Part shown: in pieces, positions 45,833 to 57,539 of the stretch
Position numbering within the stretch: position 1 is the first letter of the stretch
How the letters are laid out: each line of letters starts with the position of its first letter
Origin: Molanna angustata
Lineage: Eukaryota; Arthropoda; Insecta; Trichoptera; Molannidae
Assembly (NCBI GenBank): GCA_963576475.1
Contig: OY754984.1
Location: forward strand, 16,807,775 to 16,871,774
Length of the DNA: 64,000 bases
Reading direction: 5' to 3'
The notes under the pieces: generated by a model
Seen by the model: only the letters and a program-made list of their open reading frames with translations
Databases searched by the model: none
What the model was told of the DNA's origin: nothing
Translations under genes and position numbers: made by a program

Positions 45833-45965
45833 TTTTTAAATGAATATGTGCTTTGTTAAACAAGTACATATACATCTTCCCACGTTCCCTAAAATAAGCA
45901 AATAAATGCTTGTGCTATAGGTGAAAAAAATCGGTCGAGGCAGGATTACTAGCCCAGCGCGCAAA
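45833..45965 (-). mobile_element. tRNA-derived SINE, family A, copy 4 (head deleted)
   Basis: Minus strand: the tRNA head is reduced to GCGCGCTGGGCTAGTAATCC, then CTGCCTCGACCGATTTT, followed by the family A body and poly-A tail. About half of the tRNA region, including the B box, is lost. Confidence 0.8.
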
Positions 45966-46094
45966 TTGTTATATTATTTCTTAGTTTTTCATATAGCGCC
46001 CTCGGAATGATTTCAAATCTTTAAACGGCGTTATGTAAATTACTAATTTTGTAATTATTATTATTATTATTACAAATAAGAAAATAAAAAAGAA

Positions 46095-46335
46095 ACTGTG
46101 CAAGTGGCGAGACAGGATGAGTGATGATCGTATTCCCAACAAGGTTTTAAACACTACACCAGACGGAAGAAGAAGCAGACGCAGACCAAAAATGAGATGG
46201 CTGGACGATGTGGCTGCTGATATTCGAGCGCTGGGCCTTACCAACTGGAAGAGAGCCACAGAGTGCAGGGAGGAATGGCGACGTATTCTGAAGGAAGCCA
46301 AGGCCCACAACGGGCTGTAGGGAAAATGATGATGA
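46095..46335 (+). mobile_element. RTE-like LINE C-terminal fragment with (GAT)n end
   Basis: The frame 46117-46317 encodes MSDDRIPNKVLNTTPDGRRS, RRRPKMRWLDDVAADIRALG and WRRILKEAKAHNGL, the complete standard end of RTE-like reverse transcriptases. It is followed by TAG and gatgatgatgc. Open, thus fairly young, but strongly 5' truncated. Confidence 0.85.
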
Positions 46336-46551
46336 TGCAAGTGGCGAGTTGCTAAATATCAAATTCTACCAACTTGTTAATTTTTCAAGTTCAAAGTAGC
46401 AAGATTTGCGTGAGTTTTAAATACAATTCGCTTCTCTTGGAAATTGAACCCAGAACGCCGGCACACACACCAAAGGCTTGCCATTTTATTTTATAAATAG
46501 TACAATTATGTACGTTGAAAATTGACAATTTTAATTCTTATTCAGAGCGTA

Positions 46552-47718
46552 GGGGAGCGGAGTATATTACCGTACACCTAAACTTAAGTTGAAATTATGT
46601 CATAACTATACAGAATTACACGTTCAATAAAATACATTTGCACAGCAATTTTAATTGGTTTTACAATGGTGTCTTTAAAAATAAATAAAAACTTATTGAA
46701 ATTCATTTTATTAAACACATTTAAAAAAGTGGAAAGTACGGTATTACCCGAATACTTCGGGTAATACCGTACAGCGGTAGGCTAATACCGTACTCTGAGT
46801 TATGGTTTATATAAACTCCTCCTATATAAGACCTCTTTGTGGCTGCATAGCGCATGCACCCATTGAGCACAGGATATGCAACGATACTAGTTAATTATCC
46901 TTGCCAAATTTTCCACAAATAGTATATAACTCATTAGCTACGCCCAGTAGTCCTTCATCGTAGTACGCTCCATCATTATCGTCGTCATCATGAAGAACTA
47001 TTAACGTAGTATCATCATCAGAATCGGTTGTAGAATCTTTAAATATTTGGCGTTTATAAGATGTAGCTTCTTTTTGATTTTTTTATGACTGTCTTTGTGT
47101 TTTTTTTTCTTATCTTTCTTTCTGTCTTTTGGTGTGACTTTCTTTGCGTCTTTCTTTAGTTTGGTTTTATCTTGTTTCATGTTCTTCAATGTTTTTTCAT
47201 AGCTGCGGCCTCTAATATTTCCTTCATAGAAGTAGATGTCATAAATTCTGAGTGATGCTTTGAACTTTTTCCTCTTCCCTTCATTTCATCATGAAAAGTC
47301 ACCAAAATATGTTGTGGCTAATACCGTACAAAATGTACGGCATTACCCGAAACCCGGAAACCAACATATTTTTGACAAAAATATATTTAAAAAGTGAAAC
47401 TTTGAATGGTAAAGCATATTAGGTTTAAAGTCAAGCTATCAAAGAACGCGAAAATTAATATTATTTTACAAAATAACTATGATAAATGTATTTAGAGCTT
47501 AAAAATCAATCGATGATTTCTATAAGAAAATAGCGCGAAACGTCATATGTGCTCTCAGGTAAACGATCACAGGTAAAATGGCGCGGTTTTCTGCCAAAGG
47601 CCCTGGGAATGGTAAAGACTAACTCTAGACAATGATAGGTGTTTGTTTCTATTGAGCGTTTCGCTAAAACCATGTTTACGGAATTAGCCACTGTACGGTA
47701 ATACACTCCGCTCCCCTA
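46552..47718. mobile_element. Pogo/Tigger-like DNA transposon relic with TA target sites
   Basis: TA followed by GGGGAGCGGAGTATATTACC, GTAC at the left is mirrored by GTACGGTAATACACTCCGCT, CCCC followed by TA at the right. This gives 24-bp terminal inverted repeats (one mismatch) with TA duplications, as in the Tc1/mariner-pogo superfamily. Inside, the GGTAATACCGTAC motif recurs: a palindrome at 46736-46779, and copies at 46785 and 47322. A minus-strand decayed coding tail encodes a lysine-rich stretch (47001-47189) and an acidic end (DSTTDSDDDT, HDDDDNDGAYYDEG; 46890-47010), reminiscent of pogo transposase C-termini. The catalytic domain is gone. Confidence 0.7.
46884..47300 (-). pseudogene. 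Decayed transposase C-terminus inside the pogo-like element
   Basis: Frames change at least twice. The first piece is HHSEFMTSTSMKEILEAAAM, the next LKNMKQDKTKLKKDAKKVTP and a run of Lys, then KRQIFKDSTTDSDDDTTLIV, and it ends ELYTICGKFGKDN before TAA. The order Ser/Thr-TS-x-MK-x-x-LE, Lys-rich, then acidic fits Tigger/pogo-like proteins. The family call is an inference from these features. Confidence 0.5.
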
Positions 47719-48295
47719 TATAAAACAAATAAATATATTCAGTATCTGGTGTATCGGCAATATGTTTCATTAAAAATGTGTTTCTCCATTGTTTATGCGT
47801 CCATATTGAAAAGGCTTTTTGTTTTATTTTTATTTTCAAAAAATATATATTTATTGTTTGGTCTGTACCTGGTTTTATTGACAGTTTGGTCCTCTGTCGA
47901 TCCGTCGATTGAAAAAAATGAAACTTGTAAAAGTCGACCGGTAATAGATTGAAAAATTAATTGTGTTTTTTGGTCCAGCCCCAACAATGCAAAGTAATAT
48001 TTATCCAATTTTCCGCGTCGGGTTTGTTTTACGTAACACTTTGAAATTGGTGTCGACATTTTCGTTTGGGCCTCGCAACCGCAAACACATCTGCGATTTT
48101 GTCATCTATGCGTTTTTTTGTCGCCATAAAAATTTATTAATACATGTCACTCTCCTACATTCTTGGCCTTGTGAGTGAAAATGGCGGTTACAGTAGGTTT
48201 CTTTCGACGTATGACCTGCATCTATGCAGGACGATCAAAATAACATGATTATCAAATATGAACATCTAACAGTTATGAAATCTCTCCTTGAATAA
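47719..48295. other. Sequence without recognisable gene
   Basis: Frames of 60-90 codons here show no family resemblance. Confidence 0.3.
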
Positions 48296-48299
48296 CCGT

Positions 48300-48415
48300 G
48301 CTCAATGAAGTGATCGTATAAACCATCCTATGGCAGGTCATACGCCCCGTAGGTACCTGATTTCCTGATTCTCCTATAAATATATATTCCCGCTTCGTCT
48401 CTATTGAGATTTTTA
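48300..48415 (-). mobile_element. Foldback repeat family C, fragment
   Basis: Minus strand: ATCTCAATAGAGACGAAGCG, CAGGTACCTACGGGGCG, TATGACCTGCCATAGGATGG, GATCACTTCATTG. One end only. Confidence 0.65.
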
Positions 48416-48892
48416 TTTGCTGCGCTCCTCAATAGCTGCAATTTGTATATCTTTGATCATTGCCATTCATACAAACCTATCGAGTGCTTTCATTCATGCA
48501 TCAACCGTCTAGCTGAATACAGTGTCGCATTTTCCGTAGTTTTTTTCATTCCGACTCTTGAAATTACGAACAGCTGAATTACTATTTGATAGTATAAATG
48601 TTAATTAAGAATATACTAATATTGATTATGAAAGTAATCTTTTATTTGAAAACCTTCATCAATGTAAATTGTATATCAAATATTGAACTGACTACTTTTT
48701 CAATATCACATTTGGAGGTAAATGTTCAAGTAATAATTTTTTTGAACACGCACATATAATATTTATCCTTTTAGTAAATAAATAATAAACATATGCCCCC
48801 AAAAATATTAAAAAATTAATCGAATATTTTTATTATTGCGGGGAGGGGTGACTTCTATGCGAAAAATGCATTTGTCACCTCAGGTATAAGAA
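48416..48892. other. Sequence without recognisable gene
   Basis: Nothing supportable. Confidence 0.3.
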
Positions 48893-49250
48893 TTTTTGCT
48901 CCCATTATTTACAAAAAACCAATTCTTTCAATAGATGGCGTTACAACAAAAATAAATAAAAAAATAATAAGCATGTTGTTCATAATTTCACACATAGATG
49001 GCTGTAGTAAAAAAATCCTTATTTTCAAGTGAAAAGAATTTCAGTATTACAATATATAGAACTTTCAATAATTGCATTGATAGGGATCTCATTAAAAAGG
49101 CATAATTGGTGAACGTTGCGCAAGCGCATAAAGTGATCACGTAAACCAGCCGATGACAGGTCGTAAGCCCTGTAGGTGCCTTGATTTCCCGGTTCTCCTA
49201 CAGTAAATATTCCAACTTCGTCTCTATTGAGATAATTAAAAATCTATTAA
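48893..49250 (-). mobile_element. Foldback repeat family C, copy 5 (well preserved)
   Basis: Minus strand: ATCTCAATAGAGACGAAGTT, TACAGGGCTTACGACCTGTC, TTTACGTGATCACTTTATGC, CAACGTTCACCAATTATGCC, CATCTATGTGTGAAATTATG, AACGCCATCTATTGAAAGAA. Collinear with the copy at 17.1 kb. Confidence 0.85.
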
Positions 49251-50040
49251 AAAATTATTTCTTTCTAATGTTGTGTGTATGCGTTTGCGTGTATGCGTGT
49301 ACGTATGTATATGAATAAATACTATGATAAATCATTATAGCGTAATGGAGTTCTCATCGTGGTAACATGCAGTAATATTGATAATCTTCCATTTTAATCT
49401 TTTCCTAGATTCTTTTGATTCAGATTCACCATAATTCATTTATTAGTTTTGTCAATTTTGTGTTATATTTTGTGGTCTTTATAAGGGTAATTAACTGTCT
49501 TATTCAATGTATTTTGTAATTTTGACTATTTACAATCGTAAATAAATAAACTAATATATCCATGATCTCACTATTATATCTCGTTGACCTTGAACTTCTG
49601 CTTTTGAAAACTAATTCCTGGATACACCGATCGCTAATACTAACAATTTAGTCGCACGTTTTCTTAATCGTGCGATTCAATCGTGAATATATTCAAGGAT
49701 GAATACGGCCTTTGAATAAAGAGACAAAAAAAAACACAATGAATACGTTATATGGAATTTTTTAATTAATCAAGTTTTCTTTTTGGCGGTTAAGCGAGCC
49801 GATCGCCATGTTGACATTGGATATCCACATAGATCATTTCGATGTGAAAGGCGTGGGTACAAAGGATGAGTATGTAGGTATGTACGACTTTGAATAATAT
49901 TTTCCTGTAATATATTAAATTTGTGCGAGCCGCCGATCACTCATCAATTTTGCACTCAGCCGAGGAAATGTTGATGTTAGTGTGGGCTTCTGTTATCTAT
50001 GTGTAGGTACCAACATTTTTTTATTATTTTTAGCTTGTGT
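49251..50040. other. Sequence without recognisable gene
   Basis: Ends of several small repeats may be present but none can be delimited. Confidence 0.3.
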
Positions 50041-50044
50041 GAGA

Positions 50045-50215
50045 GGATTAATTATTTATTTATTTATTTATTTTTTATTTATTTAACATAAAATAATAAT
50101 TTTATAATATAAATCAATATATAAATTCACTAGTAATAATATTCTTACATATTTTTCCCTGCAGTACCTCATCAAAAAGATTACAATCTTGTGCTTGATG
50201 AGGGAAGCACTTATA
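50045..50215 (-). mobile_element. LINE 3' end with conserved hairpin and (AAAT)n tail
   Basis: Minus strand: CCCTCATCAAGCACAAGATT, GTAATCTTTTTGATGAGG forms the same 9-bp stem-loop as at 22545. About 100 bp later the (AAAT)n tail appears at 50050-50085. Confidence 0.6.
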
Positions 50216-50965
50216 AAAAAATAAAAAATATCAAAACAAAGCAAAGTCAACATAAAAGTAAAAGTAATTAAATCAAATCATACATGAACAAAAAAAAAAT
50301 CAAATAAACATCAAAAAAAAGTTGAAAATAAATGAAAAAGAAGAATAATCAAATGAGAAAACATATCAGAATACATATTCAAACCAAAAAAAAGCAAAAC
50401 ATGAAAATAATTGAAAAATGAGAAATGAAAAATGAAATTATCATTGTATTTTTATATTTTTGTATTCAATCCGATAAAAATTTGAAAATAAATGTTATAC
50501 ATATGTTTTTCAATAAACTTAAGGCTCTTGTATACCCTGAGCATACGGATGCACACAAGTATGCACACTAAATTACCATCTATTAAATGAAACACGAAAA
50601 AATATTGTTTAAATATCACCAAATTTGTGACATACAATATTTTTTCGTGAAGAAAGGTGTTCTTGTCTATTGTCAATACATATTATACGTGATAGATACA
50701 CAGCGTTATTATTTGGAAAATTCATCCCCATATACAGAAGACAAGACTAGAGACGAATTAATGTGAGCTAATCCCTGAGCAGTATACCACATGATGCATA
50801 CTTAAGAATCTTTAATTGTAGAAATAGTTAATATTGAAAAAAAATTCCCAGCACCTTCAAAAGATTTACTTTAAACAAAAGAGAATAATGAAAACCTATA
50901 AAGTTTTTTTTAATTACTTTTTTTGCTATTAAAAAAAAACGGTAAATTTTGCTTTTTTTCTCGAA
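50216..50965. other. A-rich sequence, probably old LINE remnant, no gene
   Basis: Strongly A-rich on the plus strand (50220-50440); no coding frame of note on the minus strand apart from a 74-codon frame without resemblance. Confidence 0.3.
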
Positions 50966-50969
50966 CAAA

Positions 50970-51240
50970 TATTGTTTATTTATTTATTTAAAGGACAACA
51001 TACAGCATATAATAAATTATATAACATAAAGATAATTTGATGAATAATAAAGCCAATTACAGGTTGTCGCTGAAGTTATTGTAGTATATTATGTAAGATA
51101 CATTAGGAATGGTTACATATTATGGTGAGATAATGTGTTAATGATGTGTGAGATTGCATATATAAATGTGTCAGTATAATAAAGTGTTAAATTTGATTAT
51201 GAGGATGAAATTTTAAGTTTGATATATTTTGTAAATGTGG
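50970..51240 (-). mobile_element. LINE 3' UTR with (AAAT)n tail
   Basis: Minus strand ends CTGTATGTTGTCCTTTAAAT followed by AAATAAATAAAC, a common LINE end. No coding part recognised. Confidence 0.45.
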
Positions 51241-51285
51241 GGGCGCTAAGTAAGAATATGTCAATCTCTTGGAAATGCCTATTAT

Positions 51286-51520
51286 ATGTATTACAGATTG
51301 TATAGTTGTCATAGAAAAGGATGGCACGACCATGTAAACGATATTTTGAAAGATGGAAATGTAAGAAGCATGAACAACAGACGAACATGTATAAGACGAT
51401 GTATGAATGTTGATGAGGCGATGAATGTGTGTCAAGATAGAAAAATGTGGCGTTCGGTTCTCTCTGCCTACCCCGTGAGGGACATGGCGTGATGGTATGT
51501 ATGTATATATGTATGTAGTT
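51286..51520 (+). mobile_element. RTE-like LINE 3' end, copy R3
   Basis: The frame encodes HRKGWHDHVNDILKDGNVRS, MNNRRTCIRRCMNVDEAMNV, then CQDRKMWRSVLSAYPVRDMA before the stop at 51490. The tail is GTGATGGTATGTATG. The last 70 codons of the RT are intact. Confidence 0.85.
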
Positions 51521-51550
51521 ATCATAATAATTAGTCGATTTTCATCGTGT

Positions 51551-51795
51551 GTCAGCCATCGTGGCTCAGTTGGTTAGATATCTGACTCCTGAGACAAATG
51601 TCGGTCCCGGTTCGATTCCCGGTGGAGACACAGTTTTTAATTGTGTTTTCAATCTGGATCTACGAGATGATTAATATCATAAGTCTCCAGAATGTGGCAA
51701 CTTGTTATTGGGTGCATATTAAATTAATGTTTTGACATAGTACTTGTTAGTTGCCCGGTATGCTATACAAAATAAATAAACAAATAAATACATTA
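51551..51795 (+). mobile_element. tRNA-derived SINE, family B, copy 3
   Basis: GTGGCTCAGTTGGTTAGATA (A box region), GGTTCGATTCCCGGTGGAGA (B box), body AATTGTGTTTTCAATCTGGA, AATGTGGCAACTTGTTATTG, tail AAATAAATAAACAAATAAAT. Confidence 0.88.
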
Positions 51796-51934
51796 CAAAG
51801 CAATATTTGTATACATCCTGCATGCCCTATGTCGTAGACGTAAAAAGGACCTTAATGATAATTATTCACGAGATTTGCGAATCCTTTGAACGAAAATCTC
51901 GTAATTTCGAATGTGTGCCATATTTTAGTATATT

Positions 51935-52375
51935 GCTGTGGAAATGAGATAAATGCTGTGGAAATGAGAAGAGTGTGTAATAGAACGATATATGATAGAA
52001 TAAAAAATGAGGACATAAGGAGGGAATGCAAGATGAAGAAGAGTATTATAAATAAAATGATAGAGAATTCCTTGAGGTGGTTTGGACATATTGAAAGAAT
52101 GAATGATGAACGACTGACCAAAAAAATATACATGGGTGTAAGAGATGGAGTGAATAGTAGGGGCCGCCCCAGAAAAGGATGGCATGACCATGTGAATGAT
52201 ATTTTGAAAGAAGGAAATTTAAGAAGCTTGAATAATCGACGAGCATGTATGAGACGATGCATGGATGTAAAGGAAGCTAGGAATGTATGCAAAAATAGAG
52301 GAGTCTCTCTGCTTACCCCGTAAGGGATATGGCGTGATGGTATGTTTGTATGTATGTATGTATTTTAGTATAGGT
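51935..52375 (+). mobile_element. RTE-like LINE 3' fragment, copy R4
   Basis: Open frame to 52323 encoding NEINAVEMRRVCNRTIYDRI, MIENSLRWFGHIERMNDERL, GRPRKGWHDHVNDILKEGNL, NNRRACMRRCMDVKEARNVC and ending SLLTP, followed by GGCGTGATGGTATG and a (TATG)n tail. Close to copy R1, with which it shares the same shortened C-terminus. Confidence 0.88.
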
Positions 52376-54750
52376 ATTCGTTCGATTATAAAAAAAGAGA
52401 TTATAATCACGTAGAGATCTAGAAAATTTAAAATCAACCAAAAATTGCACAGTTTTTCAAAATAAGTAGACTGCGATGAACAGGGCACAGATGTAGAAAG
52501 AATGTGGGAAGAGAGGACATCTAAAGGAATTTTTACACAAAGCTTCGAGGTAGATAAAGCTAGGGTAGCCTGAAATTCCGGTGGCCGCATGGAGTGCAGG
52601 AAATGTAAACACGATTGGAATAAGATATTGAAGGAGTACATGTCAGGATAGAAAAAGATGGTGAAGAATGATAAAGGAGGCAGAGGCCGACATCGGATTG
52701 TACACTGAAAAAAAATCTTGACTAAATAGTTTGGGCAAAATTAAATTTGCAAGATTTTTGTAATTAGTAGCTGAAGTTTGAAACCATAACTGTACGGTTT
52801 TGTTGTGCATAATATTATATAAATAACTTTATTATTAAACGTAGTTGCTATTAACGAAAAAAGCGTTTGATGTACGGACAGTAAGTATTAAAAAGGTACC
52901 AGCACGTACTTAAAATATAAAATATATAAAATGGATTTAATCCAAAGTTACTTTCTCAATTGAATTGATAGTTTTGTCAAACGAGGATTCGTTGATTTTT
53001 GCAAAATCGCTACGGGTAGGAAATAAAAAGAAATTACCGTTCATTTGATTTCAATCTTTCGCAATTAAAGTCTGCGGCATCGAGGGAACGCCAAATTCAT
53101 AATCAACGTCATTAATTTGCCCGATCCAGGCTGAGTGCTCTCCAATACGCAAGAGACCATCTACTTAGAGATATCCATAGCTATTCCCCAGAGTGAAGTA
53201 GTTATGGATACCGTAGATGGCATCAACTCGAGACCAGAGTACATTTTAATAGACCATAAATGCTCAACATGATTACTGGCAATTATCTCATTTGGTTTAG
53301 ATTGATGGAGTGTCGTTTTGCCAAAATTATGACAGTAATTTTGTCACCGTAACATGACACATTTCAAGGTTGATGAAAATTCCAAGAGTTATTTACATAT
53401 CAAGTAACACAGAGAAAGTGAAAGTATGGAATATAATATCAAGGTTTTGGAAGAAACCAGTACTCGGGCCTTCAATATCGCCCTACTTGATCCCATTTGA
53501 TCTAAAATCCAAAGTTTATTCCAACAAACTACAAACAATTTATCCGCAACTCAGCGAACAAATGATTAAAGAGTGATTATATTTTTGAGAAATACCTACT
53601 CTTATTTCCAAGTTTCCTTAAACAACATTAAAAAGTATGTATCATATATAGAAAAAATACGAAAACTCATCCTAAATCTTTTTTAATTGGGAATAAAATA
53701 ATCGTTTACCTACTTGAATACAAGTAATGAAATTGTAATAAATCAAATTATCAATAAACAATCCTTCTGTGAACCTTCCCCATTTTAAACTATTAGCCCT
53801 ATAGATAGTCAGTGTTTGCCTTTTAGTATTCAATCATTAACAAAGATGAGGGAAAACTCATAACGTTCCTGCAATCTTGTTTAATCAAATTAGAGGCAGT
53901 GCAAAGCTAATTTTATTTGTATAGGTTTGAATCTATATTTAAAAAATAATTATTAAGTTTCTGGCGTGAAATCGATAAACCAACTGTCAATTTGTAAATG
54001 ATAATTTATTTCTCTTAACAGGTCGACAAAGTTTCAAATCATGATACACGAAATTTCATTTACTATTTAAATTTATTTGAGAAAAACCTAATTATGTTTG
54101 GCCATTTCTAAATGTTTTTCCAACTTCGATGTCAAAAAACTTCAACTTATAGGCTTCGAAGCATATCTGTTATATAGAACGCGGAATCGGAGTAGAACAT
54201 TTGGTGTCTGTGTGTGTGTGTGTGTCCCTTATAACTTTTGATTCGCTTGATGTACCTACATATGTAGCCCAAAATTTCAAAAACAAAAAAAAATAACTCC
54301 TATCCAACAAGGAGAATTTTAAATCTTTGTTCCAGTTAAGGATTTATCAGTAAATGATTTTTTTCCCATTTTTATATATAACTAAAAAATAAACATAAAA
54401 GCTAGAAGACTGAAAATTTATACAAATATATAAAAAAATATAATATCTCAAACTCGTTTTCATGAAAAGTTCCAGTATTTCTTAAACTTTTTTTATTAAG
54501 TAAAACATTTTTTATTAAGTAATGATTTGTGTTTAACTGCCTTCATTTCCAATTTTTCTAAAAATATTGATAACGCTGAAGTACCCCAACTATATAATTA
54601 AATTTTGTATACATAAATGTAGTACAACTCGAACATTTTATAACCAATTTGTAAACATTTATTTTAGTGACGACATCGTCGTTTTATACAATTTGTGTGG
54701 CAGTACTGTTACATTGTCTTCGAGGACTCAATAATTTTATACTTAATCTC
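52376..54750. other. Sequence without recognisable gene
   Basis: No coding signature. Local features: an inverted repeat TATCCATAGC...AGTTATGGATA near 53166-53203, a (GT)n run at 54209-54224, and a 68-codon frame at 53370-53576 without resemblance. Confidence 0.35.
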
Positions 54751-54756
54751 CATACA

Positions 54757-54815
54757 AATATACATACATACCATCAAGCTGTTTATATATTTGGGGTAGA
54801 AAAAATGACTGACCT
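54757..54815 (-). mobile_element. RTE-like LINE tail, copy R6
   Basis: ACATACATACCATCAAGC then TTTGGGGTAGA on the plus strand resembles the reversed 3' end of copy R2 (24705-24745). Very short. Confidence 0.45.
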
Positions 54816-54929
54816 CCACAGTATTCAATCTTAGTATATTTAGTATTACGCCTGTAGTATATTTAGCGAAAGTATTTAAACATACCTGCTTTGTAAAGCA
54901 AGCAAGATTCTATGAAATATTTCATTCCT

Positions 54930-55075
54930 CGGGCACAGGCGACTTGTGCTCGGAGAACCCATACAATTATTAACGCGACCGTCCGCTGCCGCCGCAGCTC
55001 GCCGTACACGCTGAATGTATGCCGATATAGAGCAAAACGGGGCACTGCCCGCGAAGGGTTATAGTATATTTTCAT
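54930..55075. other. Short CpG-rich island of unknown function
   Basis: Within AT-rich DNA about 100 bp is GC/CpG-rich (CGCGACCGTCCGCTGCCG, CCGCAGCTCGCCGTACACGC). A 70-codon minus frame crosses it but has no resemblance to a known protein. It could be a promoter, an exon of an unrecognised gene or a retroelement piece. Confidence 0.35.
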
Positions 55076-55079
55076 TCAT

Positions 55080-56410
55080 TCGTATTTTGTTGTACATTGC
55101 GATGGTCGAACGTTAGGTAAACTGTTGCAATTCCTTGAGGCTATCATTAATTGATATAACATTGTTTAAACAATAAATCATCCGAAATATATAAGTATTA
55201 TTATTTAATTAATTGATACCATAATATTGCAAACAAAAATGATATAAAATGTGTAAAATCAGGAAGCAGTCTTGCGGCCGTTGCCAGAAGTTTTTTTTTA
55301 AATTTTGTATGATCAAAATTCATTAGTTGTCACAAATTATTTTATTATTTATCGATGCATTTTATTACAAGCGTTCACGTTTTAATTTCCGATAAACAAA
55401 AGAACAACGGGAAACATTGATAATTTTTATATACGAAAATAATATTGTGCCGCATATCTGCTTTATGATTCCTGTAGTAGGTAAGTTATTTTCTCTTTTA
55501 GTTATAATTATAATTTTGAGCCCTCCGCCACTGATCTTGACTCACATGATTCGTAAAGAAAACAAAAATTTGGAATTTGAAGGTTTATGATTTGGTATGA
55601 TTTTTTCAACTATACATACCTACTATCGCCATTGACAGTTGGATCACATGAGTGAGATGCAACTAGTTTTTAATCAATTGCTGTTCTGTTGATATCACAA
55701 TCACCTGTGCATTGTCTATCTCACAAATATGATTACGATCATAAATTATAATATGATCCGATTGAGGGCTCCACATCCAACACAAGTACACGCCATACAA
55801 CATGCTTCATGCACCACTGTTATATAGGATAGTAGGAATTCGGATCCTTTGTACGCTGCATGACGGCTACATTCACAGCAAGTGACAGCTAATTACATAC
55901 CCACTCAGTTGGCATTCTGTGCAGCCGGCTCAGTTTCAGCTGACTGTGGAGTAGGAACAAAAGTCACGAGCGGACAAGGCTCAGATGAAATATAATAGAA
56001 GCGTTTCATTGGGTACACACCGGAATGAATGAAGCTGGGATCATTCGAGTCATGTTATTCGAGTTTGAACAATGGGGAATTTACAGTCCTTTGACGCTAT
56101 GCCCTGTCGAAATTTTACAATGACTAAAGTTTGGAGAAACTGCTAGGGATGAACGACGACATTGGCACTCGACCAAACATGTCGACACCAATGGTATTTT
56201 ATATATAGACACGTAATATGAGAACCAAAATCTGTACAAAAATGGTACAGTTCAACGAATTCTTACAATATCACTAAGAAAGAGTACACATGACAGAATG
56301 TTTAAAGTGAGAAAGAGATAATACAATAGTATAATAAAGACATACACTGCAGTTCAATCCCATTATAATTATCTCTCACATCAAGTAATGACTGTAAATG
56401 AGACAAACTT
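55080..56410. other. Sequence without recognisable gene
   Basis: 55740-56180 has normal complexity and higher GC than its flanks but no convincing ORF. Confidence 0.35.
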
Positions 56411-56411
56411 A

Positions 56412-57110
56412 TATTGAGAGGGCGACTGCTGCCAACGTACCTATTTTTTCAATTTGAATTTGCAGCATTAATCTAATCAGTGAATCATTTTGAAAAAAAT
56501 TATCTAGTTTGTTTAGATATTAATAAAGAAATATATACCTTAACTTTTTAATTATGTTCTGTATATATTCTTGTAGGAAAATACTAAGCATATTCCGATT
56601 TTCGACATTTATCTTTAATTTCTAAAAAACTATAAGGTATAGAGCATTATATTTTTTTTATAAATTAAAGAAGATCAAAATATCTGGAAAAATACGATGT
56701 AACGTTGCATTAATGCATCAGGTTAAGTTAATAAACAAAAAAAACTTTTGTTTCGCAATGGCGCTGAATGGAAAATAAATATTTTTTAGGTTTCTTCATT
56801 AAACCTGAAGCATTCATGCAACGTCACATCATATTTTTCTCGATATTTTCGTCTTTAATTAAAAAAAATATATTGAACTACGCCTTATAGGTTATTAATA
56901 ATATAAGATAAATGTTGAAAATCGGGGTATGCCATTATTTTTCTACAAGAATTTATACAGAACATTATCAAAAAGTTAAGATATATTTTTCTTTATTAAT
57001 ACCCAAACTATCTAAATTATTTTTTCAAAATGATTTGAAAAGAAATAATGATGGTATATCAAATTGAAAAATAGGTACGTTGGCAGCAGTCCCCCCCCCC
57101 TTAAATTCTT
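56412..57110. mobile_element. Long foldback element family E, copy 2
   Basis: It starts ACTGCTGCCAACGTACCTAT and ends ATAGGTACGTTGGCAGCAGT, exact inverted termini, followed by a C run. The arms (about 340 bp) are about 80% complementary. The centre is TTTCGCAATGGCGCTGAATG, as in copy 1 in reverse. Non-coding. Confidence 0.9.
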
Positions 57111-57525
57111 TTATAATTTATCTACTCAAAAATATTTCGGTCTGCTACGGGAAAAAATACGTCAGAATTCAAAAAGCTCATAAAAATATTAATGTGCTAA
57201 ATGTATGCATTGTCTTGTAAATAAAAATATTTTTAGTGTCCATTTTGACGTTTCTCGGTGGAAGGACTTTGTATATCTATTTTTGTATGTGTTTTACCAC
57301 ATTGTTATTTTGATAATTCTATTTTTTATGTTTTCAGTAAAACACTAACGGAATATATAAAAAGTTCTCCTTTTATCGCGAAACCTTAAAATGTCTTCCA
57401 TTACCAAGGATCTAATACTCCTTGAGCGATGTTAAAAATATATTTTTTAAATAATAATCGAATAAAACCATTTTAATTTATAAACACTAGACTTGTAGTA
57501 CAATTTTATCTAGTAGATACTATAA
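57111..57525. other. AT-rich spacer
   Basis: Nothing supportable. Confidence 0.3.
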
Positions 57526-57539
57526 AACAGAGTTATAAA

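Noticed and set aside
47749..48178. Frames of 67-88 codons on both strands
   Set aside because: Overlapping, composition-driven frames in AT-rich DNA without family resemblance.
53370..53576. 68-codon plus-strand frame
   Set aside because: No recognisable domain, codon bias or splice context.
55005..55030. Resemblance of ACGCTGAATGTATGCC to the iab-4 microRNA
   Set aside because: Several mismatches and no precursor hairpin; taken as coincidence.
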